Part shown: one piece after another, positions 35,938-50,563 of the stretch
Layout: every line of letters starts with the position of its first letter
Numbering within the stretch: the first letter of the stretch is position 1
Assembly: GCF_019645835.1 (NCBI RefSeq)
Contig: NZ_CP080998.1
Span: 4,030,001 to 4,094,000, forward strand
DNA length: 64,000 nucleotides
Reading direction: 5' to 3'
Source: Mycolicibacterium holsaticum DSM 44478 = JCM 12374
GTDB taxonomy: Bacteria > Actinomycetota > Actinomycetes > Mycobacteriales > Mycobacteriaceae
The notes under the pieces: model-generated
What the model was told of the DNA's origin: nothing
What the model saw: the letters and a program-made list of their open reading frames with translations, nothing else
The model's database searches: none
Translations under genes and position numbers: made by a program

Positions 35938-37074
35938 TCACCCCTGCGGTGCAGCCAGGTTGTCGACGGCGGTGTGCAGCTTCTCGGTGAACACTTCCTC
36001 GGTGAACTGCTCGACGTGACGGCGGATCTTGTCGGCGTCGAATTCGGTTGCCTCGAAACGGTTCAGCGTCTCGGCGATCGCGGCGGGTTCGGGCTCGTCG
36101 AAGTACATCCCGGTGACACCCTCGTCGATGGTGTCGAGGAACCCACCGAACCGCAACGCCACGCTGGGTCGGCCCCACACCCCGGCTTCGATGGGCGTCA
36201 ACCCGTAGTCCTCGTAGCTCGCGGCCAGCAGTGCACGGCAGTTCTTGTAGAGCCAGGCCATCTGGTGGTCGGTCAGATCCGACAGCATCGTCACGTTGGG
36301 GGTCTTGATGGCGCGTAGTTGCTCGGCGTCGGGACCCTTGCCGACGACGACGAGCCGTCGGTCAGATTCGGCGAAGGCGCGCACGATGACGTCGACGTTC
36401 TTGTACGGCAGCAGCCGGGAGACCACCAGATAGAAACCCTCCTCGGCGACGTCCAGCCCGGGGATCGGCTCGGGGCTCATCGACTGCGACATCGCGACGG
36501 GGGCGAACATCACCTCGGCGTCGATGCCGTAGGTGTCGGCGATGCGGTTCTGGATCAGCGTGGAGATCGCGTAGTACTTGTCGGCGGCCAGCGCCTGGCG
36601 GCGGTCCCACGCCTTCAGGTAGGGCTTCGACAACGCCAACCCCGCCCGCTTGATCAGGCCGCTGTCCTCACCGAGGTATTTGTCCGACAGGTACAGCCAC
36701 CGCGCCGGTGAGTAGCAGTAGATGAGCTTGCGGCCATTGGTGCGGAATCCGTGCGCCCATCCGCTGGTGCTCGTCAGCACGATGTCGGCGTCCACGAACA
36801 CCGAGCGAGCGATCCGCGGGTACAGCGGAAGGGCTGCGCGGTGGTATTTGCGCAGCGGTCCGAACCGGTTGTACGGCGACACTCGAACATCGCACTCGGC
36901 AAACTCCGGATAGGTGGTTTCCGGCTCGTAGAGCATCGTGTAGATCGGCGCGTCGGGGAACGCCTTGGCCATCGAAAGAACGATCTTTTCCGCTCCTCCA
37001 AGTTGGGTCAGGTAATCGTGGGCAATCGCGACTTTCGGGCCGTCAATACCGTCGTATTTGCGGGCTGGTTGCAC
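35938..37074 (-). CDS. GT4-type glycosyltransferase (WbaZ/mannosyltransferase-like)
   Basis: A 378-residue GT-B enzyme with a well-kept family pattern: VAIAHDYLTQLGGAEKIVLSMAKAFP at the N-terminus, YCYSPARWLY, VVSRLLPYKNVDVIVRAF, VVVGKGPDAEQL and SYEDYGLTPIEAGVWGRPSVALRFGG (EX7E donor motif). Such enzymes often transfer mannose or rhamnose, but the sugar here is inferred only by family. GTG 37074. It heads the acyltransferase pair. Confidence 0.88.
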   Translation of the reverse strand: MQPARKYDGIDGPKVAIAHDYLTQLGGAEKIVLSMAKAFPDAPIYTMLYEPETTYPEFAECDVRVSPYNRFGPLRKYHRAALPLYPRIARSVFVDADIVLTSTSGWAHGFRTNGRKLIYCYSPARWLYLSDKYLGEDSGLIKRAGLALSKPYLKAWDRRQALAADKYYAISTLIQNRIADTYGIDAEVMFAPVAMSQSMSPEPIPGLDVAEEGFYLVVSRLLPYKNVDVIVRAFAESDRRLVVVGKGPDAEQLRAIKTPNVTMLSDLTDHQMAWLYKNCRALLAASYEDYGLTPIEAGVWGRPSVALRFGGFLDTIDEGVTGMYFDEPEPAAIAETLNRFEATEFDADKIRRHVEQFTEEVFTEKLHTAVDNLAAPQG

Positions 37075-37235
37075 GCTGCTAATCCCCTCACGAGGCTCCG
37101 TCGCCTGTTTGCCGGTGTGTGGCTGGATGGCTTATTTTGTTTCCGCGGCCCCAATAGAACCGCAAACCCGCCGCGGTGACAAGCCGACATTTTGAATTTG
37201 CTGTATCGGCCTCGTAGGTTGGAACGTACTGAAGG

Positions 37236-37241
37236 TATGCT
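37236..37241 (+). promoter_or_regulatory. -10 element TATGCT before methyltransferase gene
   Basis: GGTATGCT followed 2 nt later by GCCACG and, before the start, by GGAGTAAA. This leader closely resembles that of the gene at 33877 (spacer 38 versus 36 nt to the start codon). Confidence 0.55.
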
Positions 37242-37279
37242 TTGCCACGCCGTCGCCCCGAGAGTTCCGGAGTAAAACC

Positions 37280-39993
<2,714 letters not shown>

Positions 39994-39997
<4 letters not shown>

Positions 39998-40659
39998 CGC
40001 GGGTAGTTCTCGCGTCTGCCTCGACGGGTCGCCGAAAAGTATTGCGTCAGGCGGGAATCGATCCGCTCGTCATCGTTTCCGGCGTCGACGAGGACGCTGC
40101 GCTTGCAAACCTGGACCCCGCGGCAACACCTGCGGAGGTGACCGCGGCGCTGGCCGCGGCCAAGGCCGAGGCGGTCGTCGACGTGCTCGATCCAGCTGTG
40201 GCGGCCGATTGCGTTGTGATCGGCTGTGATTCGATGCTGTACCGCGACGGAGCGTTGGCAGGTAAGCCGGCATCAGCCGAGGCGGCCCGTGCCGGCTGGC
40301 AGCAGATGGCAGGCACATCCGGTGAGCTCTACACCGGGCACTGCGTTATTCGCTTGCAAGACAAGGCTGTTACGTATCGAGGCGCCGACAGCACGGCCAC
40401 CACGGTGCGGTTCGGGGTGCCATCGGCGGGCGAACTCGACGCCTACGTCGCCTCCGGTGAGCCGACGTCGGTGGCGGGCGGCTTCACCATCGACGGGCTC
40501 GGCGGCTGGTTCATCGAGGGTGTCGACGGTGACCCGTCGTCGGTGGTCGGCATCGGCCTGCCGCTGACCCGGCGGCTGTTGACCGCTGCGGGCCTGGCGC
40601 TGGCCGACCTCTGGGCAGCCAACCCGGTCACCTCACCCCTTCCGGCGAGCGGAGAATAG
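39994..40659 (+). CDS. maf: Maf-family nucleotide pyrophosphatase
   Basis: Nucleoside triphosphate pyrophosphatase of the Maf/septum-formation family (house-cleaning of non-canonical nucleotides), 221 residues. Motifs: [38 protein letters not shown] and a C-terminal [31 protein letters not shown] block. ATG 39994 overlaps the accE5 stop. Corresponds to Rv3282. Confidence 0.92.
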
Positions 40660-40677
40660 CGAGCGCGAAAAGGGGGC

Positions 40678-41658
40678 CTACATCAGGTCGTTGGGCGGGA
40701 CATCGCTGCGGTGGGCGCGATACCACTCGACCGTGCGTTCCAGCCCGTCGTCGAGGCTGACCTGCGGCGACCACCCGAGCCCGCGCATCTTGGCGATGTC
40801 AGGACAGCGCCGCTTGGTGCCGCCCTCGGGGGCGTCGCCGGGCTGGATGTCCAGGTCCACGCCGATGATCTTGGCGATGCGGGCTGCCAACTCGCGGATG
40901 GTCAGTTCGTCGTCGTTGCCAATGTGGTAGATCTCGCGGTGCGCGCCCTTTTCGTACATCGTGAGGATGCCGTCGACACAATCGTCGACGTAGAGGAACG
41001 ACCGCGTCTCGGTGCCGTCCCCCTGGATCGGTAGCACGCCGTCACCGGCCTGCTGCGCGGCCAGCGTGCGCATGATCAGCTGCGGCTCGACGTGCTTCCA
41101 CCCCATGTCGGGCCCAAACACGTTGTGCGGCCGGAAAACCTGCACTTTGCGGTAGTGCTCCTGGCCGTAGTTGAATGCGATCAGCTCGCTGACGATCTTG
41201 GAACCGCCGTACGAGTAGCGCGGGTTGAGGCTGTCGGGCAGCATCAGCGGAACCGTCTCCGGGGTGGGGATCACCGACGGTGTCTGGTACACCTCGGCCG
41301 TCGACGCCACCACCAGGTCGGCGACGCCGGCGTTGCGTCCGGCGTTGCTCACCGCCAGCGCACCGCGCAGGCCCATGTCGAGCACCAGTTCGGGTCTCTT
41401 GTAGAAGTTTTCGGTGCCGTTGATGGCGGCCAGATGCATCACGACGTCGGCGCCTTTGAACGCACGCTCCAACGCGTCCTGGTCGCGCACGTCGTTGGTG
41501 AACAGTTCGATGTCGTCGGCGGCGTCGCCAAGCCGGCGTGCGTCACCGCGCACCATCGAGTCGACGACGGCCACGTTCCAGCCGTCGGCGACCATCCGCC
41601 GCACCAGATACGCCCCGATGAACCCGCACCCGCCGGTGATCACCACGCGGTCAGGCAT
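40678..41658 (-). CDS. NAD-dependent sugar-nucleotide epimerase/dehydratase
   Basis: A 326-residue extended-SDR enzyme: TGGCGFIGAYL for NAD binding, catalytic YGGSK (Tyr at about 153), FRPHNVFGPDMGW, and RSFLYVDDCVDG. It resembles UDP-/dTDP-sugar epimerases; the exact reaction is uncertain. ATG 41658 overlaps the dehydrogenase stop by 8 nt, so the two act together. The pair separates maf from sseA, adjacent in M. tuberculosis, and probably supplies a precursor for the exopolysaccharide locus. Confidence 0.85.
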   Translation of the reverse strand: MPDRVVITGGCGFIGAYLVRRMVADGWNVAVVDSMVRGDARRLGDAADDIELFTNDVRDQDALERAFKGADVVMHLAAINGTENFYKRPELVLDMGLRGALAVSNAGRNAGVADLVVASTAEVYQTPSVIPTPETVPLMLPDSLNPRYSYGGSKIVSELIAFNYGQEHYRKVQVFRPHNVFGPDMGWKHVEPQLIMRTLAAQQAGDGVLPIQGDGTETRSFLYVDDCVDGILTMYEKGAHREIYHIGNDDELTIRELAARIAKIIGVDLDIQPGDAPEGGTKRRCPDIAKMRGLGWSPQVSLDDGLERTVEWYRAHRSDVPPNDLM

Positions 41659-43000
41659 TGCACACCACCCGTCCACTCTTGCCGACCGCGAAGTAGGAGT
41701 CACCCAGTTCGGACGCCGGAAGGTGGCTGAAATGGTTCCAGTAGTCGAAGACGAACCCGTTGGGCTTGATGAACTCGCTGATCGTGCGTGGCGAGATGGT
41801 GCCGAGCGACGGGTGGTTGTTCGCGATCACCACCACCGACGCGCCGCTGACCGCGTCGCCGAACCGGTCGAACACCACCTCGTCCGGAAACTCGCTGGAC
41901 AGCAGGCTCCTGGGCGCGACGGGATCGTAGATGCCGATATCGGCGTTCGGATGGGCCTTCTTCAGCGCGTCGAGCACCCTGATCGACATCGATCCGCGCA
42001 GATCGCTCGTCTCGGGCAGGCCCTTGAACGCCATGCCCAGCAGGCTGATCTTCATCGGCGCCGACGCCTCGAGGTCGCGCCGCTCGATCTCGCTGCTGAT
42101 GAAGCGGACGGTCTCCTCGGGTTGGCGCTCGTTGACCACCCGGCCCGCCGCGGTGATCTCCAGGTTGACGCCGCGGGTGCGGGCGCTTTCCATCAGGATG
42201 TGCGGGTCCTTCTCCAGGCACGGTCCGCCGACGAGTCCGGGCAGCGGGATGTTGGTGCGGCTGTAGCCCAACTTGCCCGACGAGATGACCTCGTGCGCGC
42301 TGACGCCGAAGGCATCGCACACCCGGGCCACCTCGTTGGCGAAGGCGAACTGCACATCGCGGTAGGTATTGCTGACCAGCTTCATGATCTCGGCGGTCTC
42401 AATATCCGACACCAGAACGATGGATTTCGTTAGCCGGCGAAATACCGCGGCAGCCCTATCGGCAACCTCGGAATTGTCGGCACCGACAATTTGCGGCAAT
42501 TCGCGCAATTCCTGCAGCGCCCGGCCCTCCAGGGTGCGCTCCGGGCACATCGCGATATCGAACTTCTTGCCGCTGGCCGCCAGGATCGGCGCGACCACCT
42601 GGCGGGTCGTGCCGATCCTCACCGTCGAGCGCAGGATCACCAGGGCGCCGTCGCGCATGTTCTCGGCGATGTCGCGCGCCGCCGCCTCGATCATGTCGGT
42701 GCGCGCCACCCCGGCCGCGGAAAGCGGTGTGCCGACAGTGATGATGTAGGTATCACACGTGAAGCTGTCGTCGAACCGCTCGGCGGCCACCAGTTTGTTG
42801 AACCTGGTCACCCCGGACAACGCATCGGGTAGACCCGTCTCCGTGAAGTGCGGGGTGCCCTCGTTCGTCATCGCCACCAGCTCAGGGCGTTTCTCCACCC
42901 CGATCACCGAGTAACCCGCTTCCGCGAGCACCGTGGCCAAGGTCAGGCCCACATAACCGAGTCCGACTATTCCGATGTCGTAATTTGCTGGACTAGCCAT
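41651..43000 (-). CDS. Nucleotide-sugar dehydrogenase (WecC/UDP-ManNAc dehydrogenase-like)
   Basis: A 449-residue UDP-glucose/GDP-mannose dehydrogenase family enzyme performing the two-step NAD oxidation of a sugar C6 alcohol to a uronic acid. It has GLGYVGLTLATVLAEAGY for NAD, the catalytic Cys261 in GGPCLEKD, and GMAFKGLPETSDLR. The GPCLEKDP form and the general sequence fit the WecC-type (UDP-N-acetylmannosamine) branch better than UDP-glucose dehydrogenase, whose GSCLPKD form is found at 50560. ATG 43000. Confidence 0.87.
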   Translation of the reverse strand: MASPANYDIGIVGLGYVGLTLATVLAEAGYSVIGVEKRPELVAMTNEGTPHFTETGLPDALSGVTRFNKLVAAERFDDSFTCDTYIITVGTPLSAAGVARTDMIEAAARDIAENMRDGALVILRSTVRIGTTRQVVAPILAASGKKFDIAMCPERTLEGRALQELRELPQIVGADNSEVADRAAAVFRRLTKSIVLVSDIETAEIMKLVSNTYRDVQFAFANEVARVCDAFGVSAHEVISSGKLGYSRTNIPLPGLVGGPCLEKDPHILMESARTRGVNLEITAAGRVVNERQPEETVRFISSEIERRDLEASAPMKISLLGMAFKGLPETSDLRGSMSIRVLDALKKAHPNADIGIYDPVAPRSLLSSEFPDEVVFDRFGDAVSGASVVVIANNHPSLGTISPRTISEFIKPNGFVFDYWNHFSHLPASELGDSYFAVGKSGRVVCNA

Positions 43001-43106
43001 TATTCCTCGAGTTTGTTGAATGCAACGGCCCCGACACGAATACACACAATACTTTGCCAGAGTTCTTTTCGCTCGGCGGGTGCATGTGTGGCGGCGGGGC
43101 GCTGGG

Positions 43107-43112
43107 TAGGCT
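43107..43112 (+). promoter_or_regulatory. Predicted -10 element for leaderless sseA
   Basis: TAGGCT ends 6 nt before the GTG at 43119, the same spacing as before lcp1. It decides the start: an in-frame TTG at 43113 would lie upstream of the predicted transcription start. Confidence 0.6.
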
Positions 43113-43118
43113 TTGGCT

Positions 43119-46436
<3,318 letters not shown>

Positions 46437-46461
46437 GCGCCGTGCGAACCGGCCACTGGAC

Positions 46462-46785
46462 GTGACAGCGATGGAGCCGGTGGAGATCAACGCGGGCGCG
46501 TGGTACCTGCGCGCGCTGCGGGCAGACGACCGCATCGACGACCGGCCCGCGCTGGCCGAGATGGGCGAGACGGCCGCCGAGTACATCGAAACGCGGGCCG
46601 CGCAGTGGGAGTCCGACACCGTCTACTCATGGGCGGTGTGCGAGCCGACAACCGGTGAACTGCTCGCGGAGGTGACGTTGGCACCGGGCACCGGGCACAT
46701 CGGATCGCGTGCGCGCCCGGGACACGATGCCGCCGCGCGGGCCGCCAGCGATGCGGTGCGACGGTTCGCCGACGCGCTGCGCTAG
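46462..46785 (+). CDS. Small conserved protein, GNAT N-terminal-like
   Basis: A 107-residue protein (104 if ATG 46471 is used; neither has a clear ribosome site). The segment WYLRALRADDRIDDRP...VYSWAVCEPTTGELLAEVTLAP resembles the first strands of RimJ/RimL-type N-acetyltransferases. The acetyl-CoA loop is replaced by GHIGSRARPGHDAAARAASDAVRRFADAL, so the enzyme would be shortened. Function unknown. It follows accA3 by 25 nt. Confidence 0.65.
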   Translation: MTAMEPVEINAGAWYLRALRADDRIDDRPALAEMGETAAEYIETRAAQWESDTVYSWAVCEPTTGELLAEVTLAPGTGHIGSRARPGHDAAARAASDAVRRFADALR

Positions 46786-46788
46786 CCG

Positions 46789-47322
46789 CTACCGCACGTC
46801 GATGTCGGTTCCGGTGGCGAGATCGTCACAGTCCACGGCGACGACGTCGTCGCGCTCGGCCAGGAACGCGCGTGCCCCCTCGTCGCCGTGCAGACGCGCC
46901 GTCAGCGCCGCCCAGTGCCGTCGTGCCAGCACGACGGGGTGGCCCGGCAGGTTCGCGTACCGCGCGCGCGCCAGGCCGGACGGCGACGCACCCGCTGCCG
47001 ACAGCACGCGCGACACCACCTGGGCGCCGATGTCGGGGGTGTCGACGGTGAGCACCACCGCGTAGTCGGCGTCGACCGCGGCCAGGCCGGCGCGCAGCGA
47101 CGCCGACAGGCCGGTGCTCCAGTCCTCGGCGATCACGGCCCGGGCCGGCGCGGGTACATCGACGATCGCCGCACCCAACACCACCACCACGTCGACGCAT
47201 CCTCCGCGGTGCAGTGCAGCGACGCCCGAGTCCAGCCACTGACCCTGTGCCGCAAGCACTTTGGGCATCCCGTAGCGGCTGCCCGCTCCGGCTGCCAGCA
47301 GTACCCCGGCGGCGATCGTCAT
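46789..47322 (-). CDS. MobA/MocA-like nucleotidyltransferase
   Basis: A 177-residue NTP-transferase fold protein, related to enzymes that attach CMP or GMP to the molybdenum cofactor: GVLLAAGAGSRYGMPK (nucleotide loop), STGLSASLRAGLAAV, VVLTVDTPDI (metal site) and GHPVVLARRHW. No molybdoenzyme gene is next to it. The role as MocA-like molybdenum cofactor cytidylyltransferase is a family-level inference. ATG 47322. Confidence 0.82.
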   Translation of the reverse strand: MTIAAGVLLAAGAGSRYGMPKVLAAQGQWLDSGVAALHRGGCVDVVVVLGAAIVDVPAPARAVIAEDWSTGLSASLRAGLAAVDADYAVVLTVDTPDIGAQVVSRVLSAAGASPSGLARARYANLPGHPVVLARRHWAALTARLHGDEGARAFLAERDDVVAVDCDDLATGTDIDVR

Positions 47323-47590
47323 GGCAACAGTCTGGACCCAGCACTCAGAAACGACAAATTTGACACTCAGGTTCGCGAGGCCTTGACCTGCAATTATAAG
47401 AAGACCAGCGGAGCAATTGTCTGTGGCCTGCCCGCAGCGTAGGGTTCAAGACAGGTTGAGTTCACAGCCGAGCTGGGAACGTCATCGACGTGCAGGGCAG
47501 AACGCCCGCCTGCATAAGGCTTTGAGAACGCAGGGTCTATCTCTTTTGACGTGAACCACAGTCCCGTATTCCGACTGATGGAGTCACACA

Positions 47591-48022
47591 ATGTCTTCTG
47601 TTAGCACTTTTCCGGAGTCCGCCACGGACTCGACCTTCTGCCGCACCGCGCGCTTCACCACCAGGTGGCTCAAGCCGGACATCGCCGTCGTCAGCGCACA
47701 CGGTGAGATCGATGCAGCCAATGCGCGAGAGTTCATCAATTACGCGCTGCGCCACGCAGGCCGGATCAAGCGACTGGTCCTCGACCTGTCCGGTGTCGAG
47801 TTCTTTGGCACCGCTGGGTTTTCCGCGCTGCACACGTTCAACGTGCGCTGTGTGGGCGATCAAATCGACTGGGCGCTGGCGTCGAGCGCCGGGGTGGCCC
47901 GTGTGCTGCAGATCTGCGATCCCGACTGGGCCCTGCCCACCTACGACAGCGTCGACGCGGCGTTGTCGGCGGTGCAGGATGACTCCCGGCCACTACTGCA
48001 GCTGATCCCTAAGCCGCGCTAG
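47591..48022 (+). CDS. STAS-domain anti-anti-sigma factor-like protein
   Basis: A 143-residue STAS protein (about 28-130: IAVVSAHGEIDAANAREF, RLVLDLSGVEFFGTAGFSALHTF). By eye, the residues at the usual DSSG phosphorylation site read GTAG (Thr74, Ala75), so the canonical phospho-Ser is missing. It is convergent with sigF, overlapping its 3' end by 30 bp, which suggests it acts in the SigF/RsbW partner switch. ATG 47591 has GGAG 10 nt upstream. Confidence 0.85.
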   Translation: MSSVSTFPESATDSTFCRTARFTTRWLKPDIAVVSAHGEIDAANAREFINYALRHAGRIKRLVLDLSGVEFFGTAGFSALHTFNVRCVGDQIDWALASSAGVARVLQICDPDWALPTYDSVDAALSAVQDDSRPLLQLIPKPR

Positions 48023-48781
48023 CGATTTCGCCAGCAGCCGCGAGACGTGCATCTGCGAGATGCCGACCCGCTCGGCGATCTGGGTCTGGGTGAGCGACTC
48101 GAAGAACCGCAGCACGAGCACGGTCCTTTCCCGCTCCGGTAACGCGGCGAGCAAGGGCCGCAAGGCTTCTCGGTTCTCGATCTGATCGAGCCCGAAGTCG
48201 ACGTCACCGAGTGTGTCGGCGATGGCGGGTGCGTCGTCATTGGCGCTCCCGCCGCTGTCGATGGACAGCGTGTTGTAGGAGCTGCCCGCCACCAGGCCCT
48301 CGACGACCTCGTCGCGGTCCATGTCGAGTTCGGCGGCCAGCTCCGAGGCGGTCGGCGCACGGCCGAGCCGCTGTGACAGTTCGGCGGTGGCCGCGCCCAG
48401 GCGCAGGTGCAGTTCTTTGAGCCGGCGGGGCACCTTGACCGACCAGCTGTTGTCCCGGAAGTGTCTGCGCACCTCACCCATGATCGTGGGCACCGCGAAC
48501 GACACGAAGTCCGAACCCGCCTCGACGTCGAAGCGGATCACCGCGTTGACCAATCCGACCCGCGCCACCTGGACGAGGTCTTCGCGCGGTTCACCGCGTC
48601 CGTCGAAGCGCCGGGCGATGTGGTCGGCCAGCGGCAGGCAGCGTTCGACGATCCGATCCCGCTGGCGCTGGAAATCGGGTGAACCTTCCGGGACGGCCTT
48701 CAACTCGCGGAACATGTCGGCGACATCCGCGTACTCAGAGTTCGATCGGGATGACGAACCCTGTGACGTCGGTGGCGTCAC
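47993..48781 (-). CDS. sigF: RNA polymerase sigma factor SigF
   Basis: General-stress sigma factor of the SigB/SigF type, 262 residues. Regions 2 (EDLVQVARVGLVNAVIRFD, FVSFAVPTIMGEVRRHFRD), 3 (RLGRAPTASELAAELDMDRDEV) and 4 (LPERERTVLVLRFFESLTQTQIAERVGISQMHVSRLLAKSL) are all present. GTG 48781 overlaps the rsbW stop (GTGA), so sigma and anti-sigma are coupled. A SigF-type promoter precedes rsbW, giving autoregulation as known for this module (Rv3286c/Rv3287c). Confidence 0.96.
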   Translation of the reverse strand: MTPPTSQGSSSRSNSEYADVADMFRELKAVPEGSPDFQRQRDRIVERCLPLADHIARRFDGRGEPREDLVQVARVGLVNAVIRFDVEAGSDFVSFAVPTIMGEVRRHFRDNSWSVKVPRRLKELHLRLGAATAELSQRLGRAPTASELAAELDMDRDEVVEGLVAGSSYNTLSIDSGGSANDDAPAIADTLGDVDFGLDQIENREALRPLLAALPERERTVLVLRFFESLTQTQIAERVGISQMHVSRLLAKSLARLRDQLQ

Positions 48782-49212
48782 TGCAGCGAGCTCGCTCGTC
48801 TCGTCGTCATCGAGATCCCGAAGACCCGCGCATCATCGGCGCCCTGCCCGTCCTCGAACGTCCGAACCTCGTCTGTCAGCGAATTGAGCACATGCCAGCT
48901 GAAGCTGCCGGGCGCGAGGATGTCGGAGCTCTTGCACGTCGTCGACGCGTCGATGACGACGGCATCCTGGCGCGCATCGATCACCACGAGAAGCACGGAG
49001 CCCGGCACGGCCGAGCGGATCAAGCGGGTGCACGCTTCATCGACGGCCAACCGCAGATCGGCGACCGCGTCGAAGTCGAGGTCTTCGAAGGTCGCCACCG
49101 CGGCGACCAGAGTTCGCAGCACTGCGAGGTTCTCGAGCTCGGCGGCGACGCGAAGTTCCACCGACGAGCTGCCCCGCTGGTGCCCGTTGTTGGTGTTGGT
49201 GGCCTCGGCCAT
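48778..49212 (-). CDS. rsbW: Anti-sigma factor RsbW (UsfX)
   Basis: A 144-residue HATPase-type anti-sigma factor that holds SigF inactive. It has VELRVAAELENLAVLRTLVAAVATFEDLDFDAVADLRLAVDEACT (N-box) and the C-terminal FSWHVLNSLTDEV segment. ATG 49212 gives the family length; the frame extends upstream, but that would run through the SigF-type promoter at 49241-49267. Confidence 0.92.
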   Translation of the reverse strand: MAEATNTNNGHQRGSSSVELRVAAELENLAVLRTLVAAVATFEDLDFDAVADLRLAVDEACTRLIRSAVPGSVLLVVIDARQDAVVIDASTTCKSSDILAPGSFSWHVLNSLTDEVRTFEDGQGADDARVFGISMTTRRASSLQ

Positions 49213-49240
49213 TTGCCCTCCCGGCGACGTCGAGCCGAGA

Positions 49241-49267
49241 TTACCCCAGGACGATTCCCAGCTAACC
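49241..49267 (-). promoter_or_regulatory. SigF-type promoter of rsbW-sigF
   Basis: On the minus strand: -35 GGTTA (49267-49263), 16-nt spacer, -10 GGGTAA (49246-49241). This matches the mycobacterial SigF consensus. Transcription should start near 49234, 22 nt before the rsbW ATG. Confidence 0.85.
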
Positions 49268-49333
49268 ACGAGCGCTCCGATAAGCTGTGCAGCCCGGTGT
49301 GTGACGCATACGGGCGGCGGGTAATCCCCGGTC

Positions 49334-49453
49334 ATGGACTATCGGCTGCGCAGAATCCTCGTGACGGCCGGGCTGGTGCTGGCGGCGTTGGTCCTGTTCG
49401 CGGTGGCGGTATACGCCGCGGCGCTCCTCATGATCGCGCCGATGATGCAGTGA
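49334..49453 (+). CDS. 39-residue single-pass membrane protein
   Basis: A short frame from ATG 49334 to TGA 49451-49453: MDYRLRRILVTAGL, then one continuous hydrophobic helix (about 9-35) rich in Ala, Leu and Val, ending IAPMMQ. The basic N-terminus suggests N-in topology. It is divergent from rsbW and has no Shine-Dalgarno. GGGTAA lies at 49319-49324, 9 nt before the ATG, but its -35 region (GGTGT) is a weak SigF match. Function unknown; possibly a SigF-linked stress protein. Confidence 0.6.
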   Translation: MDYRLRRILVTAGLVLAALVLFAVAVYAAALLMIAPMMQ

Positions 49454-49534
49454 AGCCGACGGTCGCGCCCACACCGACGATGCGTTCGTTAAGTTCTCTT
49501 TCACCATGGTGCACGTCCAGTACCCCCACGAACC

Positions 49535-50563
49535 ATGGCGCCAAACATGCGGCTGCGTCGTAGCGACGTGCACGGGCCCGGCGTGCGTCGGGTGCGGCGC
49601 GGACGCGGGTTCTCCTATCAGCGCCCCGACGGTTCTCCAGTCACCGACGAGGCGACACTGCAGCGCATCAAGGAGCTGGTGATCCCGCCCGCGTGGAAGC
49701 GGGTGTGGATCTGTCCGCATCCCAACGGACACATTCAGGCCGTGGGAACCGACGCCGCCGGACGACGTCAGTACCTGTACCACCAGCGGTGGCAGGAAGA
49801 GCGCAGCGAAGAGAAGTTCGACCGGGTCCTTTCGATGTCGGCGGCCCTGCCCGAGATGCGGCGGCGGATCGCGGCGGATCTACGGACGCGCGGATTGACC
49901 CGCGACCGGGTCCTCGCGCTGGCCCTGCACCTGCTCGACCTCGGGTACTTCCGGGCGGGCAGTGAGCAATACGCCGAGGAGAACAACTCGTTCGGCATCG
50001 CGACGCTGCACCGTGAGCACATCACGGTGCAGCGCGCGGGCGTGGAGTTCGACTACCCGGCCAAGAGCGGGGTCCGCCGCACCTTGCACGTCGATGACCC
50101 AGAGGTGGTCAAATCCGTGCGGGCACTGTTACGCCGACCCGACCGTGGCGAGCGGTTCCTGGTGTGCCGCAACGGTTCGGGATGGACGGACATCCACGCC
50201 GACGATCTCAACACCCGGTTCAAGGAGCTGGTCGGCGACGAATACACCGTCAAGGATCTGCGAACCTGGCACGGCACGGTGCTGGCCGCAGCGGCGTTCG
50301 TCGACGCCGACCCCCCGGTGAACAAGACCGTGATCAAACGGGTCGAAGCAGCGGTGATGAAGGAGGTCGCCGACGAGCTGGGCAACACACCTGCGGTGGC
50401 GCGCGGCTCCTACGTCGACCCGCGTGTGGTCAAAAGTTACGAGTCAGGCCGCACGATCGCCCCGGCGGCGCGCCGAGCGGCCATGACCAGAGACGCCGGT
50501 GAGCGTCAGGCGATCCTCGACCGCAGCACGGCCCGGTTGATCCGCAAGGTCGCCAAGGGCTAG
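49535..50563 (+). CDS. Type IB DNA topoisomerase (poxvirus-type)
   Basis: A 342-residue eukaryote/poxvirus-like topoisomerase IB that relaxes supercoils via a 3'-phosphotyrosyl intermediate. The N-terminal domain has GFSYQRPDG..IKELVIPPAWKRVWICPHPNGHIQAVGTDAAGRRQYLYH. The catalytic domain contains LRTWHGT (catalytic His replaced-region motif R..H) and GSYVDPRV with the active Tyr293. ATG 49535 is used; ATG 49547 is an alternative. Its stop overlaps the convergent dehydrogenase stop by 4 bp. Confidence 0.9.
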   Translation: MAPNMRLRRSDVHGPGVRRVRRGRGFSYQRPDGSPVTDEATLQRIKELVIPPAWKRVWICPHPNGHIQAVGTDAAGRRQYLYHQRWQEERSEEKFDRVLSMSAALPEMRRRIAADLRTRGLTRDRVLALALHLLDLGYFRAGSEQYAEENNSFGIATLHREHITVQRAGVEFDYPAKSGVRRTLHVDDPEVVKSVRALLRRPDRGERFLVCRNGSGWTDIHADDLNTRFKELVGDEYTVKDLRTWHGTVLAAAAFVDADPPVNKTVIKRVEAAVMKEVADELGNTPAVARGSYVDPRVVKSYESGRTIAPAARRAAMTRDAGERQAILDRSTARLIRKVAKG

